Shown one piece after another: positions 15,001-28,300 of a stretch of DNA of 64,000 nt (positions within the stretch are counted from its first letter, which is position 1; the number at the start of each line of letters is the position of its first letter). Source of the DNA: Limnephilus marmoratus (taxonomy: Eukaryota > Arthropoda > Insecta > Trichoptera > Limnephilidae). Below the pieces are notes generated by a model that was not told where the DNA came from, did not search any database, and saw only the letters and a list, made by a program, of their open reading frames with translations. The stretch is from contig OU862920.1 in assembly GCA_917880885.1 (NCBI GenBank), forward strand, positions 43,373,019 through 43,437,018. The letters are read 5' to 3'. Made by a program: the position numbers and the translations under genes.

Positions 15001-16370
15001 CAGACCTTCGACAAAAATAATCAAGAAACGCATTATCAAGAAGAAAGATGGTCCAAAAGAAGAGGTAACGGAAATTGTCACAACCATCAAAGATGATAAT
15101 GAACCACAAACGTCTGTTATTATCACACAAAATGTGATTGAAGAAGAACAAAAGGTTATTCCTAATGAAAAGCAGGTAGTGAAAGAAACTAGTGTAACAG
15201 TTGAAGAAATGCCAGAAGAAGTTACAGTAACAGAATCAAGAACAGTAGAAGGTAAACCTTCAACAAAAACAATCAAGAAACGCATTATCAAGAAGAAACA
15301 CGGTCCAAAAGAAGAGGTAACGGAAATCGTCACAACTGTAGAAGACGATAATGAACCACAAACGTCTGTAATTGTAACACAAAATGTCATTGAAGAAACT
15401 CTTCCAGAAGGAAAGAAGATTCCATTTGAAAAGCAGGAAGTAAAAGACACTAGTGTAACGGTTGAGGAAATGCCAGAAGAAGTTACAATAACTGAAGCAA
15501 GGACAGAAGAAGGCAAACCTTCAACTAAAACTATCAAAAAACGCATTATTAAGAAAAAGCAAGGCCCGAAAGAAGAGATTACAGAAATTGTTACAATCAT
15601 CGAAGATGGTAACGAACCACAAACATCTGTAATTGTTACACAAAATATCATTGAAGAAACCCTTCCAGAAGAAAAGGTTATTCAATTTGAAACGCAACCA
15701 ATTATCGAAGACACTTCTACAAAGGTTGAAGAAATTCCAGAAGAAGTTACATTTACTGAAACAAAGACAGAAGATGGAAAACCAAAGACCAAAACCATCA
15801 AGAAAAAACGTGGTCCTAAAGAAGAAGTCACTGAAATCGTAAAAACGCTTGATGATGATAGTGAACTATTATCATCTATCGTTATTATGGAAAATATTGT
15901 AGAGGATACACAACCTGAAGACAAGCTCATTAAATTAAAAACAAAAGATTTTATTAAATCCGTTGTTCCTGAGGAAGTGACAGGAGATGTTTGTAAACCA
16001 AATGAGGAAGAAAAGATTGTCAAGAAACGTATTGTGAAGAAGAAACAAGGTTCCAAGTCTGAGTTAATAGAATCAGATCTTGAGGTAGCTGGTGAGTTAA
16101 AAATACTTAATCTGACACTTGTCAGTTCATGTTTTACATTTGTTGAAGATTATGTGGTTGCGTCTGCATTTGGTACTCAGTCTATTACAAACATTTCAGA
16201 ATTCATCAATCCACTAGATCAGTTGAACACAGAACCATCTTTGGAAAAACTTCACCCTACACTCAAAAAAACTATCTTCACTGAAGATACTACATTACCA
16301 TTTGATCAAATTATTCAACCTCAAGCTCCAAATACATCAGAACACTACATACACGAAATTATTACTCAAG
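1..16370 (+). CDS. sls: sls giant PEVK-type exon (partial at left edge)
   Basis: The frame beginning at base 2 is open from the window edge to a stop at 16445-16447. The first ATG in it (398) is internal and is not a start. The donor CAAG|GTAAAA at 16370/16371 leaves phase 1 and joins exactly to the acceptor at 16548. The encoded >5,450 residues are rich in Lys, Glu, Thr, Val and Ile. Acidic EELPEE/EEMPEE segments alternate with basic KKRIIKKK segments, with low Pro for a PEVK region. Order: repeat family A (2-7812), unique linker (7813-8277), family B (8278-~15960), then a non-repetitive end with hydrophobic stretches (~16100-16200). If the donor is not used, 25 extra residues precede the stop, which would give a truncated isoform. 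Confidence 0.92.
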
Positions 16371-19300
16371 GTAAAATATCAACATATACACACTTTACTT
16401 CTTTAAATATAATTAAAAACCTTCCACTTATAGAAAGATCTGCCTGAATTCATCGTATGTATACATTTCATTTTTATTATAACAACATATGTTACTTTTA
16501 AAAAATAATTAAGGATTTTTAGATTTATTATTTCTACCTAATTCCAGACACTCCGCAAGATGAAACCTTAAGAGATGAAGATAATATTACTGAAATCATG
16601 CATACGACAGACGATATAACATCACCTCAGTCATCAGATAATGAGAAAACAGAAGAAATTGTGACCAAGTTCGAACGATCACCCGATGGACGAGATGCAA
16701 GGAAAGTTACTACTAAAAGAACTATTCTACGGAAAAAGGGAAAGAAAACTGCATCTGAGTATTCCCCAGGTGATAAGAATAACGGTGATGTAATAATTGA
16801 AGAAATGTGGGACGATGATAATCAAGATGTTAAACTAGAAAAAATTTCACCTACTTATGATAACATCAGCATCGAAGAATATGAATCCAATATCGAAGAA
16901 TTAAATTCACAGGTCAATGAAAGATCAACAATAGAATTCGAAGATGATGAAAAACTAGTTCTTCCGGAGTGTTCTGAAGCTGTAAACATTGAAGAAATTT
17001 TCCCTGAAAATGAAAAAATTGTAGAAAAAATTATTCCATCAAAATCATTAGAAGAATCTTCAACAAGTAAAATTGTGAAAAAAGTGGTCCCGAAAAAGAA
17101 AAAAGGACGTGAAGAGAAAATTGAGACAGTAACATCATATGATCTTGAAGATGACTTGATGACGTCAGTCATAATTGAAAACGAATACTATATTGAACCC
17201 ATCGATAGTCCAATAAATATAAAGAGAAAAAAATCTACTTTTGACACAAAAAAATTGACAAAAATGGGTCTGGTTCCGTGTAAAATAGAACATAAGCAAC
17301 AGATAGCAAAGAAAATTCAAGTCACCGACACCTCTGAAATAGCTTCATTCGCACTTGTCAAATTAAGTAAGACTCCCAGATCTCAAAAGCAGGAAGTGAA
17401 AGCTACAACGGTTCCCAAAATTTTACTTAAAAGTAGAATAAAGTACGTTAGTGATTGGCCGCCTGCAGAATTGCACAGTGTTACTACGTTTATTGGATCT
17501 ATGAAAGATGTTGGTATTCTATCAAGAAACACCAAAGAAGCATTGAAAATTAAAAGAAAGCAATATAAACCCGTGCAGCTGCCAGATTTTGAGATAACAA
17601 CGTTAGAAAAGCCCAGTTTCACGATTGAAGACATCGTAAAAACAAATGAATTTCAACTTCCTGAAGTTAGAAAAATTGAGAGCGTAAATGTGAAAAATGC
17701 TGAAATTGATGAGCCAAGGCAATTCACAGTTAAAAAGGGTTTAATTCCAAATCAAGACGATACTGATGAAACGATAACGCTCAAGAAAATTCCCGTGTCT
17801 AAAATCCCTGAAGAAGAACATGATATTGTGACCAAGAAAATAAATGATGAAGAGGTTGAAGTAAAGTTTATCAAAATTCCAGAAAAACCAACACAATTAG
17901 ATGAAATTCCAAGTCTAGATTTTGACATGAACAAAATTGATAAAGAAATATATGAAAGAACCCCAGAAAATGATGATATCCTCGAGAGTAATAAAGATAC
18001 TGAAAAGTATACTCGACCAGAAAAGAAAAAGAAAACACCAGAAAGCATACCAAGCATTCTTAAAAAGGGTATTCCGAAAATACCTGTACCTGATGAACCA
18101 GAAAATATTACATTCAGAAAACCTACTCCATCTCCTTCAGTTGAAGAAATTGAAAAAATTAATTTGAAACCATTTGATAAAAAACCTGTTATTGATGATA
18201 CTGAAAATGTAGAAAATTACGACCTCACCCTTTCACCGATCACCGGAACGGAAGGTCCTGAAATAAAGCCAACCAAACCACAGCCACCAGTTGATAAGGT
18301 TAAAAAGCGTGTGATTAAACAAAAAGTAGGTGCAAGGGATGAAATAACCGAAATAACCACAATAGAACTAGATGGAGAAGAACCATTAACAAGCATTGTA
18401 ATAGAGTCTTTAGACAGTGATAAGCCATCTGAACACCCAGCTATACAGGATAATATTCTTGAAGAACCCACATCATCTGTATCTGCCATTGTAAAACAAC
18501 CTCAAGCATTTGAACAAATTAATGCTAATATTGATACTTTGGAAACACTTGAGCACAGTGTACCACTTGTAATGGAATCTGTTGACAAAATATCTGATTT
18601 CTCAATATCCCCTAAGAAAATTGCATTCAATCTATTAGAAAATGAACATTTTATTACAACTGAAACTAATACTGAAATGAATACTGATGTATTTGAGGTT
18701 GAGGAGGCTATTCGTGGAGAAGTGGATGAAGTGAAATTAGAAAAACCCAGCATCGATTATAAAAATATCGTATCTACCCAGCCTCTTACAAAGGAGGATA
18801 TTCCAGTGCAAAAACTAGAAGAACAACTACCAGAGGAATTTGCAACTATCAAGCCCAAATTGCAAGTTACAGAAGAAGAAAATACAAGTGTAAAGATTAA
18901 GAGAAAAAAGAAAGATAAGAAAGAAGATATTACTAGTGATGTAACAGCAATAATCAAACCAGTCATTCAAAAGGAAGAAACCAGTATTGAAGAAGAAAGC
19001 ATTAATGTGAAATTTAAACCTCCTCAAAAAGAGGAAGAAGATGTCGAAAATATAATAATACTTCCCAAGAAAATTTCAGCAGAAGAAGAAAATGCAAGTG
19101 TAGAGATTAAGAGGAAAAAGAAAGATAAGAAAGAAGATATTGCTAGTGATGTAACAGCAATAATCAAACCAGTCATTCAAAAGGAAGATACCAGTGTTGA
19201 AGAAGAAAGCATTAACGTGGTATTTAAGCCTCGACAAAAAGAAGAAGAAGATGTAGAAAAAGTAATAATACTTCCCAAAAAAAGTTCTGCAGAAGAAGAA

Positions 19301-22300
19301 AATGCAAGTGTAGAGATTAAGAGGAAAAAGAAAGAAAAGATAGAAGATACGGCTAGCGATGAAATATTAATTACTAAACCAGCTATTCAAAATGAAGATG
19401 TACCTACAATTATTGAAGAAGAAAGTGTTGCTAGTGTGAAACTTAAACCTCGTCAAAAACCAAAACAATCAGAAATACATGAAGAAGAAGAAGTCACCAT
19501 AAAAAAACTAAAGCCAGTTAGAAAAGTTTCTGCACCAAATATTGTGGAAATAACGGAACCAGAGTCGGTCACTTTTAGACCAAAAAGCACTAAAACTAAA
19601 GAAGATGTAGAACAGGAGTTTAAAATTCATCTAGACAGTTATGCTGAAGAAGAAATATCAATGTCTAGCAAGGTGAAACTCAAATCACAAAAACTTCCAA
19701 CGTTTACTGAAGAATCGGGAGAAGCATCTATAAAAATTGTTCCCGTCTCAGAAGAAATTGATGAAGAAATCGTGGTTGAGGAAAATAAAGAAATTTATGA
19801 TGAGAATGAGCCAATTGAGGAGATAAAACCAGATACGGTTACATTTAAACCTATTGTAAAAAAACCCAAGGAGGATGTAGAACCAGACACTATAATAGTG
19901 AAGCCTAAAATCATTAAGCCTAAGGAAGATGTAGAACCAGATGCAATTACATTGAAACCTAAAATCACTAAACCCAAAGAAGATGTAGAGCCAGACACTA
20001 TCACATTGAAGTCTAAAATCACTAAACCTAAGGAAGATGAAGAGCCAGACACAGTTACATTTAAGCCTAAAAGTAGCAAATCCAAGGAAGATGTGGAGCA
20101 AGAGTTTAAAATTAAATTAGATTCATACGCAGAAGAAGAGATATCTCTTTCAGGAAAAGTTATATTGAAACCTAAAAAGCAACCAATATTCAATGAGCAG
20201 TCTGAGGAGACATCTATTCAATTAAGGCCAGTTATTGATGAAGAACAGTCTGAAATTGTGACTGAAGAACAAGAAAAAAGTGAAGAAGAAAATCAATTTA
20301 ATTTGAAATTTGCAAAACCCAAAGATGAAGACACATCTCAAGAATTTAAATTAAGAAAGAAACCCAAAAAAACAGACAGCGGTGAAGCCAAAGAAACGGT
20401 CACTATTAGGGCCCCAGTTGATGAACCAGACAATGTAAGTGTGAAATTGAATATGAAGAAAAAGAGTTATAACATCCAAGATGAAGATGAAGTCTCATTT
20501 GATATTAAAGCGCAACAGGAAATGAATAATGAAGAAGATGTATCGTTATCTAGTCAAATCAAAATTAAAAACCGAATTCAGCCATCATATTCTGAAGAAA
20601 CCGGGGAAACTTCAATTAAAGTAACAAAAGAAGTAGAAGACAATGGTCCTTTTGTCGACGAAATTATACTGAGTGAGTCGGAATCTGAGGAGCACAATAT
20701 TGAAATGGTACTAAAAAAGAAAAAACAAGAAAAGAAATACCAGGTTAATGAACATGAAGAAGAAATAATGTTAGGCATAAAACCTACCCGAAAAATTTCA
20801 CAAATATTTGACGAAGATAATTTGACACTTTCGAAGAAGAGAGCAGCGCCAAAACCAGCATTCGACCAAGGTTACTCACTCTACTTGCTTAATTAATATT
20901 TTGAAATAAATTATAATGAACAAATCTTTTTTATTTCCTTGTTTTGGGTAATTTCACATTGAATAATTTATATGCAAGAAATACATGTTAAACTAATTTA
21001 TTGACTTGCGTATTTACAGAGGCAGCATCGATGAGCATAGCACGGGAAGCTAACGTTATTGAAGGTAACTTAATATTATGGGTCTTTACTTTTATTTTAA
21101 TTAATCAATAATTGAAAGCAGGATTTTTTAAATAAATACGTCCCTATATTATATAGATACTGCCGATATGGATATACGAGAAGGAGACATCGTGTTCGCC
21201 GTCTACTCTTATGTGGCAGAAACACCCGAAGCTATCAACCTGGTGGAGGGTGAGAGGCTCTACATATTGGGTGTGTATTTTACAACTCCATATAAGTCAC
21301 TATTCATTACTTTTACCATTTATCACATTCAAACCCAATTCAGTTACAATAAGATTTACTACTATCAAAAATAACTGCAACCTTTTGATAGATTAGATAA
21401 ACCCAATTCATGTCATCAATTTGCCAACCATCATAGCTGGTAATTGCAGTGTCAATTTCTGTTAGTTTTCCCAACACTTCCTAAATGCATTTTAGTCAGA
21501 TTATTTTGTGTTAATTGTGAAGACTAATAATAAGGAATTCCGATGTAAAATAATATATGCAATACATATAATATCATTCATATGTAACTTCAAAAAATAT
21601 ATATTCATTTAGATCAACAAACATGCATTTAGAAAATTGTAGTTATTATATTATTATGTTTTAAGGTACACTTAATTCAGTTTTTGCACAGGTATGAATT
21701 CCACATTCCAATAATATTTAAAAACATATAATTTCATAATGTACAGGAAAATGCAAGAAAGATTCTATTGTATTGTATCACTCCAGGATGTAAAAAAAAA
21801 CGAGTGTGCTTTAGACCACACGACTGAAGTAAAACTTCTTTAGCTCCATCTGTATGACAGGGCGCGCACACTGCTCTCTCTTGCCCCTACAGTGTGATAC
21901 AGACAATAGGCCTGCACTGTGTCTAAAGTAGGTGATCGACGTACGAGCCTATACTGCGGTTTTTAAAGAACGTCGGTTTTACTCGCGGCTCGTTGGCGCT
22001 GATCAACTAGCAAGTGAAACAGTCGTATCGTAGTCGAATTGAGGTTAACATGTCTTGTTCGGAGTCAGAAGTTTTGTATTATCTTGGTATTATAGCATAC
22101 CACGAAATTAAGAAAAAATAGCGAAAACACCCGAGATTTTGGGTTAAAAGTTGGATTGAGAAAAGGCAAGCCTTATGGCATACACATTTAATGAGAATTG
22201 TCAGCAGAATCACTAGATTACAGAAATTATCTGAGAATGTCTGAAGAATTGTACAACGAATTATTGTCTTTAGTAACACCTACATATGTTACAAAAGCAA

Positions 22301-25300
22301 AACACCACAATGCGAGAAGCTATTTCTCCTCATGAACGTTTGACTGCTACAATGAGATACCTGGTAGAAGGTAAAACCCAAACCGGTCTGCAGTATTCTA
22401 CTTTAATATCTAGGTAAATTTTTTTAAACCAGTACTGTCGCCGATAACTGGCGACTTGGCTCGCCGGCCGTGATCGACACGCGGTTTCGAACGACGAACC
22501 GAGTAAAAAATTAAGCAAACATGACGAGCCGCGAGCCAGGCTCACAAAACCGCAGTATTGCAATGATGCAATGATGTACCGGTGAGCTTTACCGACGAGG
22601 GCCTTTAGATATGCGAAACGTAACTGGCTATGAGAGAAAGACAGAAAGAAAATGTGTGCTCGCACCTCTCTCTCTTGCCCCTACAGTAATATACGAAACG
22701 TAACTCTCTCTCTTTCTATCTTCACTAACATATATATCCTTCTCAACTACCGTTCGCCTCGCTTTTCGTAATGCGCTCATCATGCATTCACTAGCTTACT
22801 CCCCAAGTCAAGCGTGCGTAAAGAAGTTTTACTTCAAAAGTTTATTCCTACACTATTATTGGGTAGAGTATACGGGGTTAATAAGAATGTATACCATTGT
22901 TGGCCATTTTAAATCAAAAGTGGATAAAAAAGACCGCATAAAACAGAATTGGCTGATTCATAGAAATAATACATTGCTTTTTAAAAATGGTTAAATTTTA
23001 ATATACAGGGTATAACAGCACATATTTGAAGAATGTCAACCCGCGATTCTTGGGTATATTTGGGGAAAAAATTTAGATGTTATTTTGCTGTCCAATGATA
23101 TTTAAACTTTAACTAAAAACAAAAAAATATATATTTTACAAGTCGCCACTGGATAGTTGGGTACAGCCCAGCAGGTCACGTGCACTCCGTCTCATTTCAG
23201 CAGAACGGTAACAGACGAGACAGAGCTCGTATCACATGATCAGTTGCGACATGTAGCAGGGTGATCAGTGGCGAAAAGTGATGGAAAAATATTTTTTTGT
23301 TTCTAATCTAAAAAAATAACATCGAACAGCAAAATACGACATATCGATATGGCATGTTTTTTACTCCTAATAATATGCTCAGGAATCGCTGATTAAAATC
23401 CTTTTTGGTGTTACACCCTGTATCTACATGAAAAAAGGTATATTATTTAATAATCAACATATTTCTGAACACTCAAGTTAAGTTCAGAAAACATACAAAA
23501 TTTAAAATATATATGCATCTCCATAGTATGTACAAATCTCCAAGAAATCTGTGAGATTGACAGTTGATTTTGGTGCTAAATAGATTATGCATACTTGCTA
23601 AAATACTATAAAAAAGCTTTTTAAAGAAATATAGCGGTATTTACGTTAGATCATTAATATTGAAAGAGTATATATTAAATAGAAATTCCTCCTTAAGAAA
23701 AAGGTTTTTCAAAAAAAACTTCACAGATGTTGCTTATCCCAATTTTTTTATTGCATAAAGGATCCATATATTCTCATCCATTATTATTTGCTTCCTTCAC
23801 CATTATATTTACATCTGTTTGCAGAAACACATAACCAAGATTGGTGGTTTGTCAAAAAGCACTTAACCGAGGAAAAGGGTTGGGTTCCAGCTCAGTACGT
23901 CATGGATGAAGCTAATTATACCGTATACTTGCAAAAGAAACTCAATGAAAAAATTGACAAGTTGCCTGTGTTTGAAAGTAAGTACCAAATGTGTTAATTA
24001 CAATGCATAACTCTAGTTTCACTATCAGCCAAAATTGGCTGAAGCCCCGTAAGGCCCCTGCATTAACCCCCCTCACAACGCTACCCAACGCAATATAGTT
24101 CCTCTGTCTTTACATTATGCAGAAGGAGCGCTCTTGTGAGGTGAGGTGCATAACAATTAAAAAAGATTGCGCAACATCGATCAAATCACACACAGGACCA
24201 CAGATACTCGTATTGTTCACTGTTAACTTATATAACTACTTTATTACAGAACCTTCGGCAGAAGAAATTGCAGTGGCTCCTAGGTTTATTGAAAAGTTGC
24301 GCCCCAAGCACACACCTGATGGCTATACAGTGCAATTTGAGTGTCAAGTTGAAGGATACCCAAGGCCACAAATTACTTGGTTTAGGCAAACCGCCATTAT
24401 TAAGCCATCGCAAGATTTCCAGATATACTACGATGATGACAACGTAGCAACACTTATCATAAGGGAAGTATTCCCAGAAGACGCTGGCACATTCACGTGT
24501 GTGGCCAAGAACGCAGCTGGCTTTGCATCCAGTACCACAGAGCTCGTGGTGGAAGCACCACTTTCCGACCACGGCTCCGAGATGACGATCTTATCACGAA
24601 AGAGCTTATCGAGGGAGTCCTCTCTTGCAGATATATTAGAAGGAATCCCACCAACATTCTCTAAGAAACCCAGAGCACAATATGTCGATGAGGGGACACA
24701 AATATTCTTGGAGTGTCGACTTGTCGCTGTTCCCGAACCTGAGATTACTTGGTTGTACGCTGGGAAAAAAATTGTTCCCAATGACAGAGTTACTATAGCA
24801 ACAGAGTCCGACATGCATATGTATTGTAGTGTTCTGAAAATTGACAATGTCAAAAAGGCAGACGAAGGGACATACGAAGTTGCCGCAGTCAATAGGGAAG
24901 GAGAGGCGTCCCTACCAATAATTCTTAAAATCAAAACTGGGAAGAAAGAGAAACCTGAAGTGATTGAGCCATTCACAAACTTAACAATCCGAGAGGGAGA
25001 AAGTGTTGTACTTACCACACAAATAGTTGGAAACCCAACACCTAAAATATCTTGGTTCAAAAACAAAAAGGCCATTAAAACATTGTCTACCAAATCGGAT
25101 GGAGATACTCACATTTTAACACTGATTGGTCCCAAAAGGGGAATAGATGATGGAGTGTACACTGTAAAAGCTGTTAACAGTGAAGGCAGTGCTGAGACAT
25201 CCGCATTTTTGACTATTGAAGGTAATATTTAAAAATAAATGTATGTTTTTCTATTTTTGTAATGTTAATATTATTTATGTACCTGCATACCTGTGGTAGG

Positions 25301-28300
25301 ATGTGTATTTTTTAACAAAGCATGTAATCTTTTTCTCCTTAATTAGTCCCAATAAAAAAAAAAATTATAATTTCAGAACCAACTCAAGAAAATTGTGAAC
25401 CACCACTTTTTGTTGAACGTTTCCAAGAATGTTCGGTTCCCGAGCGAAACACTATTGTGTTAACAGCTAAAGTAATCGGTAACCCAGTTCCAATAATAAC
25501 ATGGTTAAGAAATAACAAAGTTCTAGAGTCTACCAGTAGGGTGAATTTGCAGTTTGACGGTGAGAACATAGCTCTCAAAATAGAAAACGCTGATTCTGAA
25601 ATCGATTCTGGAGATTATAAATGTATAGCATCTAATCTGGCCGGCAAGATTTCCCACGGAGCCAAAGTAACAGTCGATGTGGAGAAAGTTACTTTTGTCA
25701 GAAATCTCAACAAGACTTACGAAGTAGACGAGTGTGAAACTGTTACTTTAGAATGTGAAACATCACACACAGTGTCCACTAAATGGTATCAAAATGACAA
25801 AGAAATTAGTGGAATGGACCACAGAGAGATAATACAAGAAGGAAGAATACATAAGTTAAGAATAAAGAAAACTAAAATAACAGATACAGGTAAAATAAAA
25901 TGTGTTGTGAAAGGTCAAGAAACCAACACATACCTTCTTGTAAAGGAAACAATTCCCGAGTTCACTAGGAAGTTACAAGACTTTGAAGTTAAAGAAAAAG
26001 AGGTTGCTATTCTTGAGGTAGAAATATCTTCAGAGACGGCTGATGTTGTATGGCAAAAAGATGGCAAGATCATTAAACATAAACAGAAGAAATATGAATT
26101 TGAAAATAAGGGTAACCTAAGGAAATTATTGATTAGAAACTCTTCGGTTCACGACGAAGGAGAATACTCATGTATCCTTAGAGACCAAGCTTGCTCGGCT
26201 GAAGTGACAGTTGTGGAGCTGCCACCTGAAATAACAAGCCGGATGAAGAATATCAAGATATCCAAGGGTGAAAAGGCAACATTTGAGATAGAACTCACTA
26301 AAGGGGATGCCTTGGTGCGATGGTTTAAAAACGGTACTGAAATACAGTTTTCTGATCACATCCAGTTAAGCATAGATGGAAAGAAACAAAAACTTAAAAT
26401 TTATGATTGTACACTGGATGATATGGGAGAATACAGTTGCAAAGTAGGAAATGATGTATGCATTGCCAACCTGACTGTAGAGGACCTGGCAGCAGATTTC
26501 ACCCTGAAGCTGCCCGAGTCGCTCACAGCGCCCATCAACTCAGATGTGTCCCTCACCGTGCAAGTTCCCGCCGATGACCTGGAAGTGCAATGGTTCAAAA
26601 ATGGAAAGCAAATACATCCATCTGACAACTACACTATTACCTCAGTCAATGTACAGAGAACTTTACTCATTCGGAATGTTACAGAGAAAGATCAATCTAG
26701 CTACACTTGTAAACTGAATAGTGTGAAAACCACCTGCAAACTATTCATTGAAGGTGATATACAAATGTTTTATATAGACATTGCCTTTCATTACTACTTT
26801 CTTTTTTATGTGATTATCTTCTAAAGAAGTATTTCTAAATTTAATTTTCATTTTCAGTTGTTGAATCTGCACCAAGAATACTTGATTATGAAAAAATATA
26901 CCGAGTAGAGTTTGGCAAAGACGTCACTTTCACTGTTAAATATTCATCACTACCCAAGCCAAAGGATGAATGGACCGTTACCGGTAGAGTATTGAAAAAG
27001 GACCAAAGAACAGAAATAACATTACACGAAGAATCTGCAACACTCACGGTGAAAAAACTGCAAAGATCTGATTCCGGATCTTACAATTTGTCCCTTACAA
27101 ACAATTGTGGAGCAGCGCAAGTTGACATTGAGTTGCTTGTTTTAGGTAGGTTTTCAGATCATAATTTATAGATCATGAATTTCATATGTCACCCTAAGAA
27201 ACATAATCTAACCAAGAGTATTATTTTAGAATGCCCTGATAAGCCAGGTGTCCCGGAACCTTTAGAAGTGGGAGATGACTTTGTCACACTTCATTGGCAG
27301 AAACCTGAATTCGATGGAAATTCATCACCCCTTACATACAGCTTGGAATACCGCAATAAAAAGGACACTGCGTAAGTCTTGACCAGAGCTACTGCCTTAG
27401 CTAAAAATGAGTCATTTTGACTCAGTAACTAATAAATAGCACACAATATTTTAATTCACAGTAGAGAGGACCAGGAAACCATAAAATACCAATTGATAAT
27501 TTGTGCCCTTCAAACATCAATATCATGTTAATATAAAATATTTCAATTTATTTTAGATGGAAGAAAATAACAGACATTAAGAACACATCTTATACTGTGA
27601 GAAAGTTATCTGCCGATAATTATTACTTATTTAGAGTAACTGCTCACAATGAAGTAGGAGCAAGTAAGCCATCAGAGGCCAGTGTGGAAGTGTTGATAAA
27701 ACGTTTGGCAGTAAATGAAGCACCCAGTGTACAGCAAGCCCTGCATGACATCACGTGTACATTGGAGCAAACCATCACTCTCTCATGTCTCTTCAGAGGG
27801 GTTCCACTCCCAACTGTGGAGTGGTATAAGGATGGCAAGAGCATCAATACCAACCTCAGTTACGAGAACAGGACTGCGTCACTGACAATCCACAGCACAA
27901 TCGTGGAGAGCATCGGGGTGTATACCTGCAAAGCCACCAACAGCCTTGGCTCGGTGGAGACTAAATGCAGCCTGTCTGTTGAGGAAAAGCCCAAGATTAG
28001 TATTGAAGATCGTCTGATATCGCAGACAGTCAATGTTGGCTCCCAGTGGAGCGTTTTTGCTAATATCAAGGGATATCCGAAACCGAGCGTCAAATGGCTG
28101 AAAAACAACAGCTCAATCAAAAGTACTAAAGAGATGGAAATAACCTACGAAGAACACTCTTCCACCATATCGATTGCATCCAGTAAGAGATCACACTCTG
28201 CAAAGTACACAATAGCCGCGGAGAACTTTGTCGGCCGTGATGAAATGGAAATATCTCTCAGAGTATTGGGTAAGAATTTATCATTGCATTTTAAAAACTT

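Larger units (their letters stand above)
21271..23824 (+). other. sls intron inside the SH3 domain (2.55 kb)
   Basis: This intron splits the SH3 domain. It holds a degraded Harbinger element (about 21.8-22.84 kb) and a fold-back MITE (23003-23423), described separately. The remaining AT-rich sequence shows nothing codable. Confidence 0.85.

Noticed and set aside
10558..15651. 1697-residue antisense ORF with repeated VTVTSSGISSTVTLVS and GPCFFLIMRFLIV motifs
   Set aside because: It is the exact antisense of repeat family B. The absence of antisense stops follows from the repeated codon composition, and its periodicity mirrors the sense modules. It has no splice or start signal of its own.
1..16000. 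CRISPR-like or satellite array
   Set aside because: Repeats are long, contiguous, in frame and protein-coding, without spacers.
24117..24249. Start of the Ig exon at ATG 24117
   Set aside because: TTATTACAG at 24249 is a strong acceptor, the upstream residues are not Ig-like, and phase matches the previous exon only from 24250.
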